NCBI GenBank assembly: GCA_963823165.1
Contig: CAWGKV010000034.1
Coordinates: 273,675 to 337,674, forward strand
Length of the DNA: 64,000 nucleotides
Source: Roseiarcus sp963823165
GTDB lineage: Bacteria > Pseudomonadota > Alphaproteobacteria > Rhizobiales > Beijerinckiaceae
Reading direction: 5' to 3'
Below, piece after piece: positions 19,549 through 29,059 of the stretch. The position numbers and the translations under genes are program-made. The notes below the pieces were generated by a model, which saw nothing but the letters and a program-made list of their open reading frames with translations, had not been told where the DNA came from and did no database searches. Each line of letters opens with the position of its first letter. Within the stretch, counting starts at the first letter, position 1.

Positions 19549-20795
19549 TGAACGACGCCGTTCAAGCCGCGACCGCGCCGTACGATGTGGAAAAGGTGCG
19601 CCAGGATTTCCCGATCCTCGCCGAACGCCCGTACGGCAAGCCGCTCGTCTATCTGGACAACGCCGCCTCGGCCCAGAAGCCCAAGATCGTGCTCGATCGG
19701 CTGGTGCACGCCTACGAGCATGAATACGCCAATGTCCACCGGGGGCTGCATTATCTCGCAAACGCCGCGACGGAGGCCTACGAGGCCGCGCGCGAGACGG
19801 TGCGCCGGTTTCTGAACGCCGCGTCGACCGACGAGATCGTATTCACCCGGTCGACGACCGAGGCGATCAATCTCGTCGCGGCCAGTTTCGGCCGGAAGAC
19901 CATCGGTCCGGGCGACGAAATCGCGCTCAGCGTCATGGAGCACCACTCCAACATCGTGCCCTGGCACTTTCATCGCGAGCGCAACGGCGCGGTGCTGCGC
20001 TGGATGGAGATCGAAGACGACGGCTCTCTGCCGCTCGAGTCTTTCGAGCGGGCGCTGAGCGGGCGCACGAAGATCGTCGCGATCACGCAGATGTCGAACG
20101 TGCTGGGGACCGCGCCGCCGCTCAAAGAGATGATCCGGCTCGCGCATGAGCGTGGCATACCGGTGCTCGTCGACGGCTCGCAAGGCGCCGTCCATCTCGA
20201 CGTCGACGTCCGAGACCTCGACGCGGACTTTTACGTCTTCACCGGGCACAAGGTCTATGGCCCGACCGGGATCGGGGTCCTCTATGGGAAGCGGGCGCTG
20301 CTCGAGTCCATGCCGCCGTTCCTCGGCGGAGGCGAGATGATCGAGGAGGTCACGCTCGAGACCGTCACCTACAATCAGCCGCCCTATCGGTTCGAGGCCG
20401 GGACGCCGCCGATCGTGCAGGCGATCGGACTCGCGGCGGCGATCGACTACATGGAAGGGATCGGCAGAGAGCGCATCCGCGCGCACGAGGAGGCGCTGAG
20501 CGCCTTTGCGCACGAGCGCCTGTCGAGGATCAATTCGCTCCGGATCTTCGGCGCCGCGCCTGGAAAGGGCCCGATCGCCTCGTTCAACATGAAAGGCGCG
20601 CATGCGCACGACGTGGCGACCCTGATCGACAGGGCGGGCGTCGCCGTCCGCGCCGGGACCCATTGCGCCATGCCGGTCATGCAGAGGTTCGGGGTCACCT
20701 CGACGTGCCGCGCCTCGTTTGCGCTCTATAACACTTTCGCCGAAGTCGACGCGCTCGCGGACGCTCTTGACCGCGCGCAAAAGCTCTTCATGTAG
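19545..20795 (+). CDS. sufS: Cysteine desulfurase SufS
   Basis: PLP enzyme that takes sulfur from cysteine for Fe-S cluster synthesis. It has 416 residues, group II type. VYLDNAASAQKP is the usual N-terminal motif, the PLP lysine is in FTGHKVYGPTGIG near residue 240, and the active cysteine lies in RAGTHCAMPVMQRFGV near residue 375, in the short loop typical of SufS. ATEAYEAAR and the HHSN motif are also present. The start overlaps the sufD stop (ATGATG at 19545 or 19548). A SufE or SufU sulfur acceptor is not found in the window. Confidence 0.96.
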   Translation: MMNDAVQAATAPYDVEKVRQDFPILAERPYGKPLVYLDNAASAQKPKIVLDRLVHAYEHEYANVHRGLHYLANAATEAYEAARETVRRFLNAASTDEIVFTRSTTEAINLVAASFGRKTIGPGDEIALSVMEHHSNIVPWHFHRERNGAVLRWMEIEDDGSLPLESFERALSGRTKIVAITQMSNVLGTAPPLKEMIRLAHERGIPVLVDGSQGAVHLDVDVRDLDADFYVFTGHKVYGPTGIGVLYGKRALLESMPPFLGGGEMIEEVTLETVTYNQPPYRFEAGTPPIVQAIGLAAAIDYMEGIGRERIRAHEEALSAFAHERLSRINSLRIFGAAPGKGPIASFNMKGAHAHDVATLIDRAGVAVRAGTHCAMPVMQRFGVTSTCRASFALYNTFAEVDALADALDRAQKLFM

Positions 20796-20812
20796 GGGCT
20801 AGGAGACGCCGC

Positions 20813-21193
20813 ATGAACGATGCGAGCAGCACCGCTTTTTCGCAGCAGATCGCGGTGAAACCGCCGTCCCAGATGGCGCCTGAGGAATTGCGCGAGCTGA
20901 CCAATTCGATCGTCGCCGCGCTGAAGACCGTCTACGACCCGGAAATACCGGCGGATATTTACGAGCTCGGTCTCATCTACAACGTCGATATCGACGACAG
21001 CCGTTTCGTAACGATCGAGATGACGCTGACGGCGCCGGCCTGTCCCGTCGCCGGGGAAATGCCGCTGTGGGTCGAGAACGCCGTCAGCGTGGTCCCGGGA
21101 GTGTCGGGCGCGAAAGTGAACATGGTTTTCGATCCGCCGTGGGACCAGAGCCGCATGTCGGACGAGGCGCGGGTGGCGCTGGACATGTGGTGA
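20813..21193 (+). CDS. sufT: SUF system assembly protein (MIP18/DUF59, SufT-like)
   Basis: A 126-residue MIP18-family protein. It has an alphaproteobacterial N-terminal extension, then IVAALKTVYDPEIPADIYELGLIYNVDI, LTAPACPVAGEMP with the conserved cysteine, and the tail VFDPPWDQSRMSDEAR. Members help mature Fe-S proteins downstream of SufBCD. It starts 17 bases after sufS and closes the operon. The A-type carrier gene sufA often found next is absent; IS-derived sequence begins within about 80 bases. Confidence 0.9.
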   Translation: MNDASSTAFSQQIAVKPPSQMAPEELRELTNSIVAALKTVYDPEIPADIYELGLIYNVDIDDSRFVTIEMTLTAPACPVAGEMPLWVENAVSVVPGVSGAKVNMVFDPPWDQSRMSDEARVALDMW

Positions 21194-21264
21194 TTCGAAA
21201 GCCTTGCGCTCCGAACGATGCGCGAGGCGCAATCCCTCGTCCGGACCGATTGGCCGACTGGCTA

Positions 21265-21525
21265 GAGCAGACTCCGATGAGAAGACGTCGGCGCCCTCGT
21301 GAGGCCGGCGACGGTTCGCTCGGCGAGCTTGCGCAAAGTGGCCTTCAGCTTGGAAAAAGCCTTCTCGATCGGGTTCATGTCCGGGCTATAGGGCGGCAGA
21401 TATCGCAATTTGGGGGGACGGAATTGCTGGGTTGCTTAATCCGCGCTCCCTTGCGGGCAGGCAAATTGTCCATGACGACGATATCGCCCGGCAAATGGGT
21501 GGGAACCAGGACTTGAATCGCTCAA
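21265..21525 (-). pseudogene. IS630-family transposase remnant (C-terminal part)
   Basis: The reverse strand reads DIVVMDNLPARKGAR, then in a shifted frame LRYLPPYSPDMNPIEKAFSKLK and a tail like that of the IS630 copy at 48913-49840. The DDE motif's second Asp (VMDN) and final Glu (NPIEK) are present, but the N-terminal two thirds are missing and the frame is broken. It lies immediately downstream of sufT. Confidence 0.75.
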
Positions 21526-21574
21526 ATCAGTAGGCGGGGTCGCTGGCGCGGCCGTATTGTTTGGAGCGGCTTTG

Positions 21575-21790
21575 TCAACGCCGAGTTTCAATTTTCGAGC
21601 CTCTGATCCTGCTTCTCTTGGTTGCGGACGTAAGTCCGGATGGCTTCCTTGTCACGGCCGACGCACATTGACGAAGAACGGCGGAATCGACAACAGCATG
21701 TGCATGTGATCGGGCGTCACATGCCCTTCCTCTCTTTGGAGTCTTCTGAACCGCGAGCTTGCGGAACACTTCGCCCAAACGCCGTCGAAT
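21575..21790 (-). pseudogene. IS200/IS605-type transposase remnant
   Basis: Read on the reverse strand with frame changes, this stretch contains EEGHVTPDHMHMLLSIPP, close to the HUH motif region of TnpA Y1 transposases (usually P-DH-H-L), and then DKEAIRTYVRNQEKQDQRL, which resembles the family's C-terminal helix with its catalytic-tyrosine segment. Frameshifts and lost flanks show it is dead. The identification rests on motif memory only. Confidence 0.6.
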
Positions 21791-22913
21791 AAAAATCAGT
21801 GGCTGTCACGTCGGAACTTTCACTGGTGGACTGCCGGAAACGTCAAACTGCTGCTGCCACCCCGGCGTAGCTGGGGGGTCTCCCGCTTTTGCGACGGAGC
21901 TCCGAAGGCCGGCTAGGCAATGCGACGCCGAAGGCGGTCGTACCCAGACCCAGGTGCGGCTGGGGCCATCAGGATAGTGTAGTTGACGGCGCGCAATTTG
22001 GGCGCGCGTGTCGAGGCCGAGGCTGCTCGGTTGGAACGGTCGCTCACGCGCGGCGAGCGCATTTTGAATATGCGCATTGCGTGCATCGGCGGATCGACTG
22101 TGGGAACGCGCCGATGCGGCTCTGCCCATGCGCCTGCGTTATGGGACCGGTGCTCGGCGACGAAGCGGCGCTTCCGCAGCCACAATGTTCCGATCTGAAA
22201 AGAGAGCACGCGGCGGCCAACGTCGTTGCTCTTCCCCGTGACGACCCTCGATATTGACGCGTGGGAGAACGCGAGAGGCACGCCGCAGAGGCTGCCGGCG
22301 ATGTCGACGTCGCAATGCGGGTCACGGCGGGACCTCGCGCAACCATCGGCAAAACTCGGGATGTTCTTCCTCTCGAGCGCCGCGCTCGAGCCACCGTGAC
22401 CGCTGACTTGGCCCACGAACCTGCGCGCAGGCGTCATCCAGCAGATCAAGATGCCGAAGACCCACCGGCTTTTGAGCAAGTTCCCCGCCTTGGAACATTG
22501 AAAAAGGCTTTGTTCGCGACTCGCCTCGGCTTTCGAGCGCGCAGCAGCGCCGGCTCTTGGCGCTGCGGCGACCCGTGGCGCCGGCGAAAGACCTGCGCCT
22601 GCACGCACGCGACGCGAGTGTATCTGGTAAGTTCTTCGGTGCGAGTGCGAGGTCATTCGCCAAGTCAGGTTGTGTTTACGTTAAGTTACGCCAATGGAGA
22701 AGGCACCAGATTTGCGACACATAGTCACAGTTCCGCTACCAGGGGTTGACTATTGCGTTTTTTTCGGCGACCAAGTGACATTGTTACGTTGCCGTTAACA
22801 AAGGTTCTGGACGGATTGGTGTAAATTGAAGAGGAATGCTCGCGCTGCGACAACGCCTTTTGATTCCAAGCCACCACCAAAAAGTCGGCGATAGGTGAGT
22901 GAGGTACGACGCA
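21791..22913. other. Intergenic region with no credible gene
   Basis: About 1.1 kb between the IS remnants and the leader of the first beta-helix gene. Open frames exist on both strands but overlap each other, lack Shine-Dalgarno sequences and carry no recognised motif. The composition becomes more AT-rich towards 22700-23100. It may be further IS debris from the island boundary. Confidence 0.5.
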
Positions 22914-23060
22914 ATGAAACGAACTTTTTTTCTGGCTGCTGAGGTGCAGACTGCCTCGCTATCCGAATTGTCGTTGTCGGACAGCGCCAGCGCCGGCTCT
23001 ATCATCTTGCTGTCGCAGAACAACGTCTCGGCAAACTCGTGGAGCGCAAGAAGCTTGTAA
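22914..23060 (+). CDS. Possible small protein (48 residues)
   Basis: A short open frame starting MKRTFFLAAEVQTASLSELS and ending SANSWSARSL just before the leader of the first beta-helix gene. A GTGAGG lies about 11 bases upstream of the ATG. The composition is Ser/Leu-rich, with a weakly hydrophobic start. No family is recognised. It is not repeated as an open frame before the second beta-helix gene. A chance open frame is a real possibility. Confidence 0.25.
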   Translation: MKRTFFLAAEVQTASLSELSLSDSASAGSIILLSQNNVSANSWSARSL

Positions 23061-23201
23061 GACGGAAGGTAAGCCAGAAAAGAACAAAGGCGAAATGACG
23101 CCTTGAGGCTAATGCTCCCCACCAATTTTTCCCCCCGATAAATTGGTTATTACTGACGATGAGGCCTAACCAGAACAATGGTTTATGGAGGATATACTTT
23201 C
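23046..23201 (+). repeat. Leader repeat, copy 1 (upstream of beta-helix gene 1)
   Basis: This 150-base stretch resembles 25757-25912 upstream of the second beta-helix gene. Shared blocks include GCAAGAAG.TTGTAAG, AATGGCGCGAAA-like text and TTAYTACTGACGWTGAGGC, ending in an AGAGGATAT or GGAGGATAT ribosome-binding site. The shared leader suggests that gene and promoter were duplicated together. Confidence 0.7.
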
Positions 23202-25340
23202 ATGAGGTTTATTTGCGGGCCCCTGATCGCGGCAGGTTGCCTTTTCGTCTTTTTTGGCTCGGCACAGGCCGGCTCCGATCCCACAAGCGGCGTACTGCCT
23301 TCCTATAACGACGCCTATGCGAACTGGAAGAACGCCGGGCTGCTTTCGGTCGGCGGCATTCCGCATCGGACGACAATTTGCGCGAAGGTCAATCCGATAG
23401 GCGGCGGGGCAGATGACCTCGCTAATATTCAGAATGCGATCAACAAGTGTCCGGCGGGCGAGGTCGTCCAGCTCGGCGCCGGCACTTTCACGATTTCCAT
23501 GTCCGAGCACATCAATCTGAGCCAGGGAATCACTCTGCGCGGAAGCGGAACCTGCAACAATTCCTCCTCTCCCTACTGTCCGACCGTGATCAACGTTCAC
23601 AACGGGCTCTTGGCATGGACAGGAGGACGATGCGGCACGAGCACTTCGAGTGAGGTGGGCTGCGTCTCGAACCCCGCGATTCAGGTCGAACCGGCCGCCA
23701 TGTCGAACTACTACGACTTTGGCTGGTCCAAATGCGGTCACCAAACGGTGCCCAGCACTTCCTGCGGCGCCATCGCCCTGGCCGCCGATGCGGCGCAGGG
23801 ACAGACGACGATTCGGGTCAGCAGCACGTCGTCCTTTTCCGCCGGAATGTGGGTGCTGATTGACGAGGCGTCCGGCGCCTTATGGCAGCGAGACCCGGTG
23901 GGCCCCAATCTCTATGGCGAGGTCTGGGCGGCCTCGGACTGGCTGAGCACCTCGGGAAGCCCCGCGACCGGTCGGGTGCAATGGGCATTGTATAGCAACG
24001 GAAGCGGAGATTTCGGTTCCGGAAAATATCCCTACACCGCCGGAAGCCCCGGATGCTGGCAGTCGTTTTGCGACAGGCCGACGGCGGAAATCCATCTCGT
24101 CAAGTCAGTCGGCGCCGGTCCGTGTCCCGGGACCAACTGCACCGTCACCTTCGATGATCCGCTCACCATCGCCTATCGAGCGAGCAACGGCCACAACGCT
24201 TACGTCTACTTCCCGGCGCATCAGAACGGCGTTCCGATGCCGTTCCTGCAATATGCGGGCGTCGAAAACCTGACCATTGAAAGGCCGACCAATGGCGGAG
24301 TCAATTTCCTGTTCTGCGCCTATTGCTGGACGAAGAACGTCGAGGTCGTCGGATGGGAAGGAGGGGGAGTCAATTTCAACTATTCGGTCCGCAACGAGAT
24401 GTACAGGACGTTCGTTAATCACTGCGGAGACTCGGTGAACAACGGCGCGGAATATCCGATCGGCATCGACGACGCCGCCACTGAAATCTACGTCGTCGAC
24501 AGCATCACGCGCGGGTGCGGCAAGGGGATGGTCGGAAAGACCGCCGCCGGATCGGTCGTCGCCTACAATTATATGGACGCCACGATGTATGACAGCGAGT
24601 CCGGCATCGGCGACTATTGGGTGGACATGGGGGTCAATGGCAGCCATTACGCCGGTACGCACCATATGCTTTTCGAGGGGAACTGGGGAGACAACCTCGA
24701 CAACGACGATACGCATGGCAACGCCGTGTATCATACTTACTTCCGCAATTGGGGCACGGCGCTGCGGTCGGCCTTCACCGACCCTTCAACCGGCAAAACC
24801 GTCAACGACGCCGCGAAGGTAGCGCAGGCATGCGGGACGACGGGGTCGTCCAGTTGCTGGTCGAACCCGCCGGGCGTGTTGCACGCCGCTGGGCCGATGA
24901 TGCACGATTATTGGTTCGCCTATGTCGGCAACGTGCTCGGGACGTCCGGGGTGACGACTTCGGCAAACGGATGGACCTATAACGGCACCCTCAGCGGAAA
25001 TGACCACATCTGGATGGTAGGCTGGAACGCAGACGCTGCGCATCCCGCTCAGACCGATCCGAACCTGACCGCGAGCATCGGGCCATTCATCTTTCGCCAC
25101 GGCAACTACGATTATGTCGACGGCAAGGTGGCCGACTGGACCTCCGGATACTCGCAGACGCTGCCGAACTCGTTCTACCTGCGGTCAGAGCCGGGGTTCT
25201 TCAAAGCCGGGACCTGCACGTATCCGTGGCCGTGGGTGACGCCGGCCGGGTCGAGCCAAATCCAGAGCAACAGTTGCCGCGGCTCCGGTCTTCCCGCCAA
25301 GGCGCGCTACGACGCCGGGACGCCGTTCGTCCAGCCTTGA
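23202..25340 (+). CDS. Secreted right-handed beta-helix protein (Pectate_lyase_3-like), copy 1
   Basis: A 712-residue exported protein. Start ATG 23202 follows GGAGGATAT; the signal peptide MRFICGPLIAAGCLFVFFGS is cut near SAQA-GS. The mature N-terminus has the Pectate_lyase_3-like entry DDLANIQNAINKCPAG followed by VVQLGAGTFTI and LRGSGT, characteristic of single-stranded beta-helix polysaccharide lyases and epimerases. The body is rich in Gly, Asn, Ser and Thr turns (for example GVENLTIERPTNGGVNFLF). It has many cysteines for a bacterial protein, suggesting disulfides. The tail LPAKARYDAGTPFVQP is shared by all three paralogues here. Substrate unknown; the adjacent polysaccharide genes make a surface polysaccharide the likely target. 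Confidence 0.8.
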   Translation: MRFICGPLIAAGCLFVFFGSAQAGSDPTSGVLPSYNDAYANWKNAGLLSVGGIPHRTTICAKVNPIGGGADDLANIQNAINKCPAGEVVQLGAGTFTISMSEHINLSQGITLRGSGTCNNSSSPYCPTVINVHNGLLAWTGGRCGTSTSSEVGCVSNPAIQVEPAAMSNYYDFGWSKCGHQTVPSTSCGAIALAADAAQGQTTIRVSSTSSFSAGMWVLIDEASGALWQRDPVGPNLYGEVWAASDWLSTSGSPATGRVQWALYSNGSGDFGSGKYPYTAGSPGCWQSFCDRPTAEIHLVKSVGAGPCPGTNCTVTFDDPLTIAYRASNGHNAYVYFPAHQNGVPMPFLQYAGVENLTIERPTNGGVNFLFCAYCWTKNVEVVGWEGGGVNFNYSVRNEMYRTFVNHCGDSVNNGAEYPIGIDDAATEIYVVDSITRGCGKGMVGKTAAGSVVAYNYMDATMYDSESGIGDYWVDMGVNGSHYAGTHHMLFEGNWGDNLDNDDTHGNAVYHTYFRNWGTALRSAFTDPSTGKTVNDAAKVAQACGTTGSSSCWSNPPGVLHAAGPMMHDYWFAYVGNVLGTSGVTTSANGWTYNGTLSGNDHIWMVGWNADAAHPAQTDPNLTASIGPFIFRHGNYDYVDGKVADWTSGYSQTLPNSFYLRSEPGFFKAGTCTYPWPWVTPAGSSQIQSNSCRGSGLPAKARYDAGTPFVQP

Positions 25341-25361
25341 GCCGCCGCTGACGGGCGACCG

Positions 25362-25395
25362 GGAAGGGGAGACGCTTCGGGGCGTCTCCCCTTCC
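25362..25395 (+). terminator. Strong hairpin after beta-helix gene 1
   Basis: A perfect 14-bp stem GGAAGGGGAGACGC/GCGTCTCCCCTTCC with a TTCGGG loop begins 22 bases after the stop codon. No T-run follows, so it may act as a terminator-like or mRNA-stabilising structure. Confidence 0.6.
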
Positions 25396-25756
25396 ACACC
25401 GCCGAATAGGAATCGCCTGCGCAATGCCCGGCTGGGGAGCTAGGCGCCAGGCGCCGCCCCGCCTCCACAATTTTGTCTGTTGCCAAGCCGGCCTGAATTT
25501 GCTTTCTTCTACAACCTAGGATTGTTACCGTGACGATCGCCTCTCTTAGTTGCATCACCGCCGGGCCTCCGGCTCGACGACGGGGAGGCCGAGATCTTGG
25601 CGCTCGGCGCGCGAACGCGCAGCGGCGCGGGCTCTGCGCGCCCTGCGTCCGGCGACGGGTGGATCTTCAATGGCTCTGATCGCGGGGCTTCATTTGCGGA
25701 TGCGCCCGATACCCTGCAAGCGGTCGCCTGGGGCGGGACAAGCGGGAAGCTACAAA
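25396..25756. other. Spacer between beta-helix genes 1 and 2
   Basis: About 360 bases. One forward frame (about 25531-25779) is open without a good start and reads SGDGWIFNGSDRGASF then a hydrophilic tail ending EVCKA. It may be the end of a lost gene but matches nothing I know. The rest shows no gene. Confidence 0.4.
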
Positions 25757-25912
25757 CGCAAGAAGTTTGTAAGGCGTAGATTAAGCTCGCAAGAATAATG
25801 GCGCGAAAGACCGCCTTGTCGTTAACTCTATCAAGAATATTGAATCGTATAACGTCGTTACTACTGACGTTGAGGCACTAACACGAACCTGGCTAATAGA
25901 GGATATGCTATC
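25757..25912 (+). repeat. Leader repeat, copy 2 (upstream of beta-helix gene 2)
   Basis: Partner of 23046-23201, with the same order of blocks: CGCAAGAAGTTTGTAAG, TTACTACTGACGTTGAGGC, then a GAGGATATGCTATC ribosome-binding region ahead of an ATG followed by almost the same signal-peptide codons. It probably carries the promoter of the duplicated gene. Confidence 0.7.
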
Positions 25913-28718
25913 ATGCGGTTTATTCGTGGACTAATAATCGCGGCGAGTTGCGTTTTTGTCTCACTTGGCTCGGCACAGGCGCTAACCATCGGGGAGACGG
26001 CCGTGCTTTCGTCCCCCGACACTGGAAACGTAAAGTATCTGTGGGCCCAAAGCACCACGCTAGCCCAGGCCGCAACCATCCAGAGCCTGTCCTTCTACGT
26101 CAAAGCCGCCAGCGGAAGTTTGATGCTCGGCATTTATGACGCTACCGGCCCCAATGGCGGCCCCGGGGCGCTCAAAGCCTCGACCAACAGTTTCACCGCC
26201 GTGACAGGCTGGAATACGGCCAATGTCACCAGCCCCGTGTCATTGGCCGCCGGCGCCTACTGGCTGGCCTTTATACCGAGCAGCAGCAGTATTACTTTCA
26301 TGAAATCCAACGCGTCAGGCGCCTGCAGATATCAAAACTCGGGTTTTGGCAGCCTGCCGAAAACCTTTTGGCCCTCGCCGACGTCTTGTGCATCCACCAT
26401 CTTTTCGCTCTACGGTACGCTGGCGACCTCCTCCGGCGGGGGGGGAACCAACGGCGTATGCGGCTCGGCGAACGGCGTCGCCGTCAGCACCGCTCCGACC
26501 AGCGGGCTCTGCACAGCCGGTTCAGCCTCCGCCGTCGGCGGGAGCGGGCCATGGAACTGGAGTTGCGCCGGCAGCAATGGCGGGACCACGGCATCGTGTT
26601 CGGCGCCTCTCCAGTCCGCCTCCTCCGGTGGCTCCGACCCCACAAGCGGCGTGCTGCCGTCCTATAACGACGCCTATGCGAACTGGAAGAACGCCGGGCT
26701 GCTTTCGGTCGGCGGCATTCCGAATCGGACGACCGTTTGCGCGACGGTCAATCCGATAGGCGGCGGGGCCGATGATCTCGCTAATATTCAGAATGCGATC
26801 AACAAGTGTCCGGCGGGCCAGGTCGTCCAGCTCGGCGCCGGCACATTCACGATTTCCATGTCCGAGAACATCAATCTGAGCCAGGGAATCACCCTGCGCG
26901 GAAGCGGAACCTGCAACAATTCCTCCTCTCCCTACTGTCCGACCGTGATCAACGTCTACAACGGGCTCTTGGCATGGACGGGAGGACGATGCGGCACGAG
27001 CACTTCGAGTGAGGTGGGCTGCGTCTCGAACCCGGCGATTCAGGTCGAGCCGGCCGCCATGTCGAACTACTACGACTTTGGCTGGTCCAGTTGCGGTCAT
27101 CAGTCGGTGCCCAGCACGTCCTGCGGCGCCGTCGCCCTGGCCGCCGACGCGACGCAGGGACAGGCGACGATTCAGGTCAGCAGCACGTCGTCCTTTTCCG
27201 CCGGAATGTGGGTGCTGATTGACGAGGCGTCCGGCGCATTATGGCAGCAGGACCCGGTCGGCCCCAACCTCTATGGCGAGGTCTGGGCGGCCTCGGACTG
27301 GCTGAGCACCTCGGGAAGCCCCGCGACCGGTCGGGTGCAATGGGCATTGTATGGCAACGGAAGCGGAGATTTCGGTTCCGGACAATATCCCTACACCGCC
27401 GGAAGCCCCGGATGCTGGCAGTCGTTTTGCGACAGGCCGACGGCGGAAATCCATCTCGTCAAGTCAGTCGGCGCCGGCCCGTGTCCCGGGACCAACTGCA
27501 CCGTCACCTTCGATGATCCGCTCACCATCGCCTATCGAGCGAGCAACGGCCACAACGCTTACGTCTACTTCCCGGCGCATCAGAACGGCGTTCCGATGCC
27601 GTTCCTGCAATATGCGGGCGTCGAAAACCTGACCATCGAAAGGCCGACCAATGGCGGAGTCAACTTCCTGTTCTGCGCCTATTGCTGGACGAAGAACGTC
27701 GAGGTCGTCGGATGGGAAGGAGGAGGAGTCAATTTCAATTATTCGGTCCGCGACCAGATGGACACGACGTTCGTGAACGTCTGCGGCGACTCGGTGAACA
27801 ACGGCGCGGAATATCCGATCGGCATCGACGACGCCGCCACCGAAATCTACGTCGTCAACAGCATCACGCGCGGGTGCGGCAAGGGGATGGTCGGAAAAAC
27901 CGCCGCCGGATCGGTCGTCGCCTACAATTATATGGACGCCACGATGTATGATAGCGAGTCCGGCATCGGCGACTACTGGGTGGACATGGGGGTCAATGGG
28001 AGCCATTACGCCGGTACGCACCACATGCTTTTCGAGGGGAATTGGGGAGACAACCTCGACAACGACGATACGCATGGCAACGCCGTCTATCACACTTACT
28101 TCCGCAATTGGGGCACGGCGCTGCGGTCGGCTTTCACCGACCCGTCAACCGGCAAAACAGTCGACGACGCCTCGAAGACAGCGCAAGCATGCGGGACGAC
28201 GGGGCCGTCCGGTTGCAGGTCGAATCACGCCGGCTCCGTTGCGCGCCGCCGGGCCGATGATGCACGATTATTGGTTCGCCTATGTCGGCAACGTGCTCGG
28301 GACGTCCGGGGTGACGACTACGGCAAACGGATGGACCTATAACGGCAACCTCAGCTCAAACGACCACATCTGGATGGTCGGCTGGAACGCAGACGCTGCG
28401 CATACCACTCTGACCGATCCGAACCTGACCGCGAGCATCGGGCCATTCATCTTCCGCCACGGCAACTACGATTATGTCAACGGCAAGGTAGCCGACTGGA
28501 CTTCCGGATACTCGCAGACGCTGCCGAACTCGTTCTACCTGCCGTCGACGCCGGCGTTCTTCGGCGGCGGAGCCTCCTGCCAGTATTCGTGGCCGTGGGT
28601 GACGCCGGCCGGGTCGAGCCAAATCCAGACGCCGACCGGCGGGGGAAGCTGCGCGACCTATTCCGGCCTGCCCGCCAAGGCGCGCTGGGACGCCGGGACG
28701 CCGTTCGTCCAGCCTTGA
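25913..28718 (+). CDS. Secreted beta-helix protein, copy 2, with added N-terminal domains (frameshift near 28220)
   Basis: About 934 residues once one extra base is removed. Signal peptide MRFIRGLIIAASCVFVSLGS, then a module of about 150 residues absent from copy 1 (ETAVLSSPDTGNVKYLWAQ...), resembling a secreted beta-sandwich, then a Gly-rich linker and a unit NGVCGSANGVAVSTAPTS with paired cysteines. From GGSDPTSGVLPSYNDAY onward it is nearly identical to copy 1. The frame breaks between GPSGCRSN and AGPMMHDYWFAYVG: the stretch at about 28218-28254 is 37 bases long against 36 in copy 1. Translated as written it ends at 28342 without the last quarter and the PAKARWDAGTPFVQP tail. It could be an assembly indel or a true pseudogene. 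Confidence 0.75.
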
Positions 28719-28761
28719 GCCGCCGCGGACGGTCCAGAGGCGCGTGATTGGGTAAGCAGAG

Positions 28762-28790
28762 GCTGCCGGCGGGGACGACCCGCCGGCAGC
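28762..28790 (+). terminator. Hairpin after beta-helix gene 2
   Basis: A perfect 12-bp stem GCTGCCGGCGGG/CCCGCCGGCAGC with loop GACGA, followed by TGCTTTC. It lies 44 bases after the stop codon and is probably the transcription terminator of the second copy. Confidence 0.6.
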
Positions 28791-28819
28791 TGCTTTCAGG
28801 AGGTCGCTCGTCCGGCGCG

Positions 28820-28965
28820 CTTAGAGCGGCTTCCGATCAATCCGAGACGCGGCCGTCATTGCGAGCGAAGCGAAGCAATCCAGAGCCGCTGCACAGCGGC
28901 TGGATTGCTTCGTCGCTTCGCTCCTCGCAATGACGATCCAATATGATCGGAAAGCGCGTCTAATT
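28820..28965. repeat. Nested palindromic extragenic element (REP/MITE-like)
   Basis: The core is a long imperfect palindrome: CGTCATTGCGAGCGAAGCG with AAGCAATCCAG at 28854-28883 and its complement at 28900-28935, with AGCCGCTG/CAGCGGCT in the loop. Outer arms carry CTTCCGATCA and TGATCGGAAAG. Both the CATTGCGAGCGAAGCGAAGC core and the TTCCGATCAA arms are, from memory, typical dispersed repeats of alphaproteobacterial genomes. It separates beta-helix genes 2 and 3. Confidence 0.8.
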
Positions 28966-29059
28966 TAAGCCGTTGCCGAGCGAGCTCCTTTCGTCAGGCT
29001 ATGAAATCAAGCTAAGGAGCAGCCCTGCGAGCCCGAATTCGCCCAGGGAGTGCGCCTCA

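Noticed and set aside
22784..23125. A 113-codon reverse-strand open frame ahead of the first beta-helix gene
   Set aside because: It runs antisense through the leader repeat, has no Shine-Dalgarno or motif, and is not conserved in the second leader.
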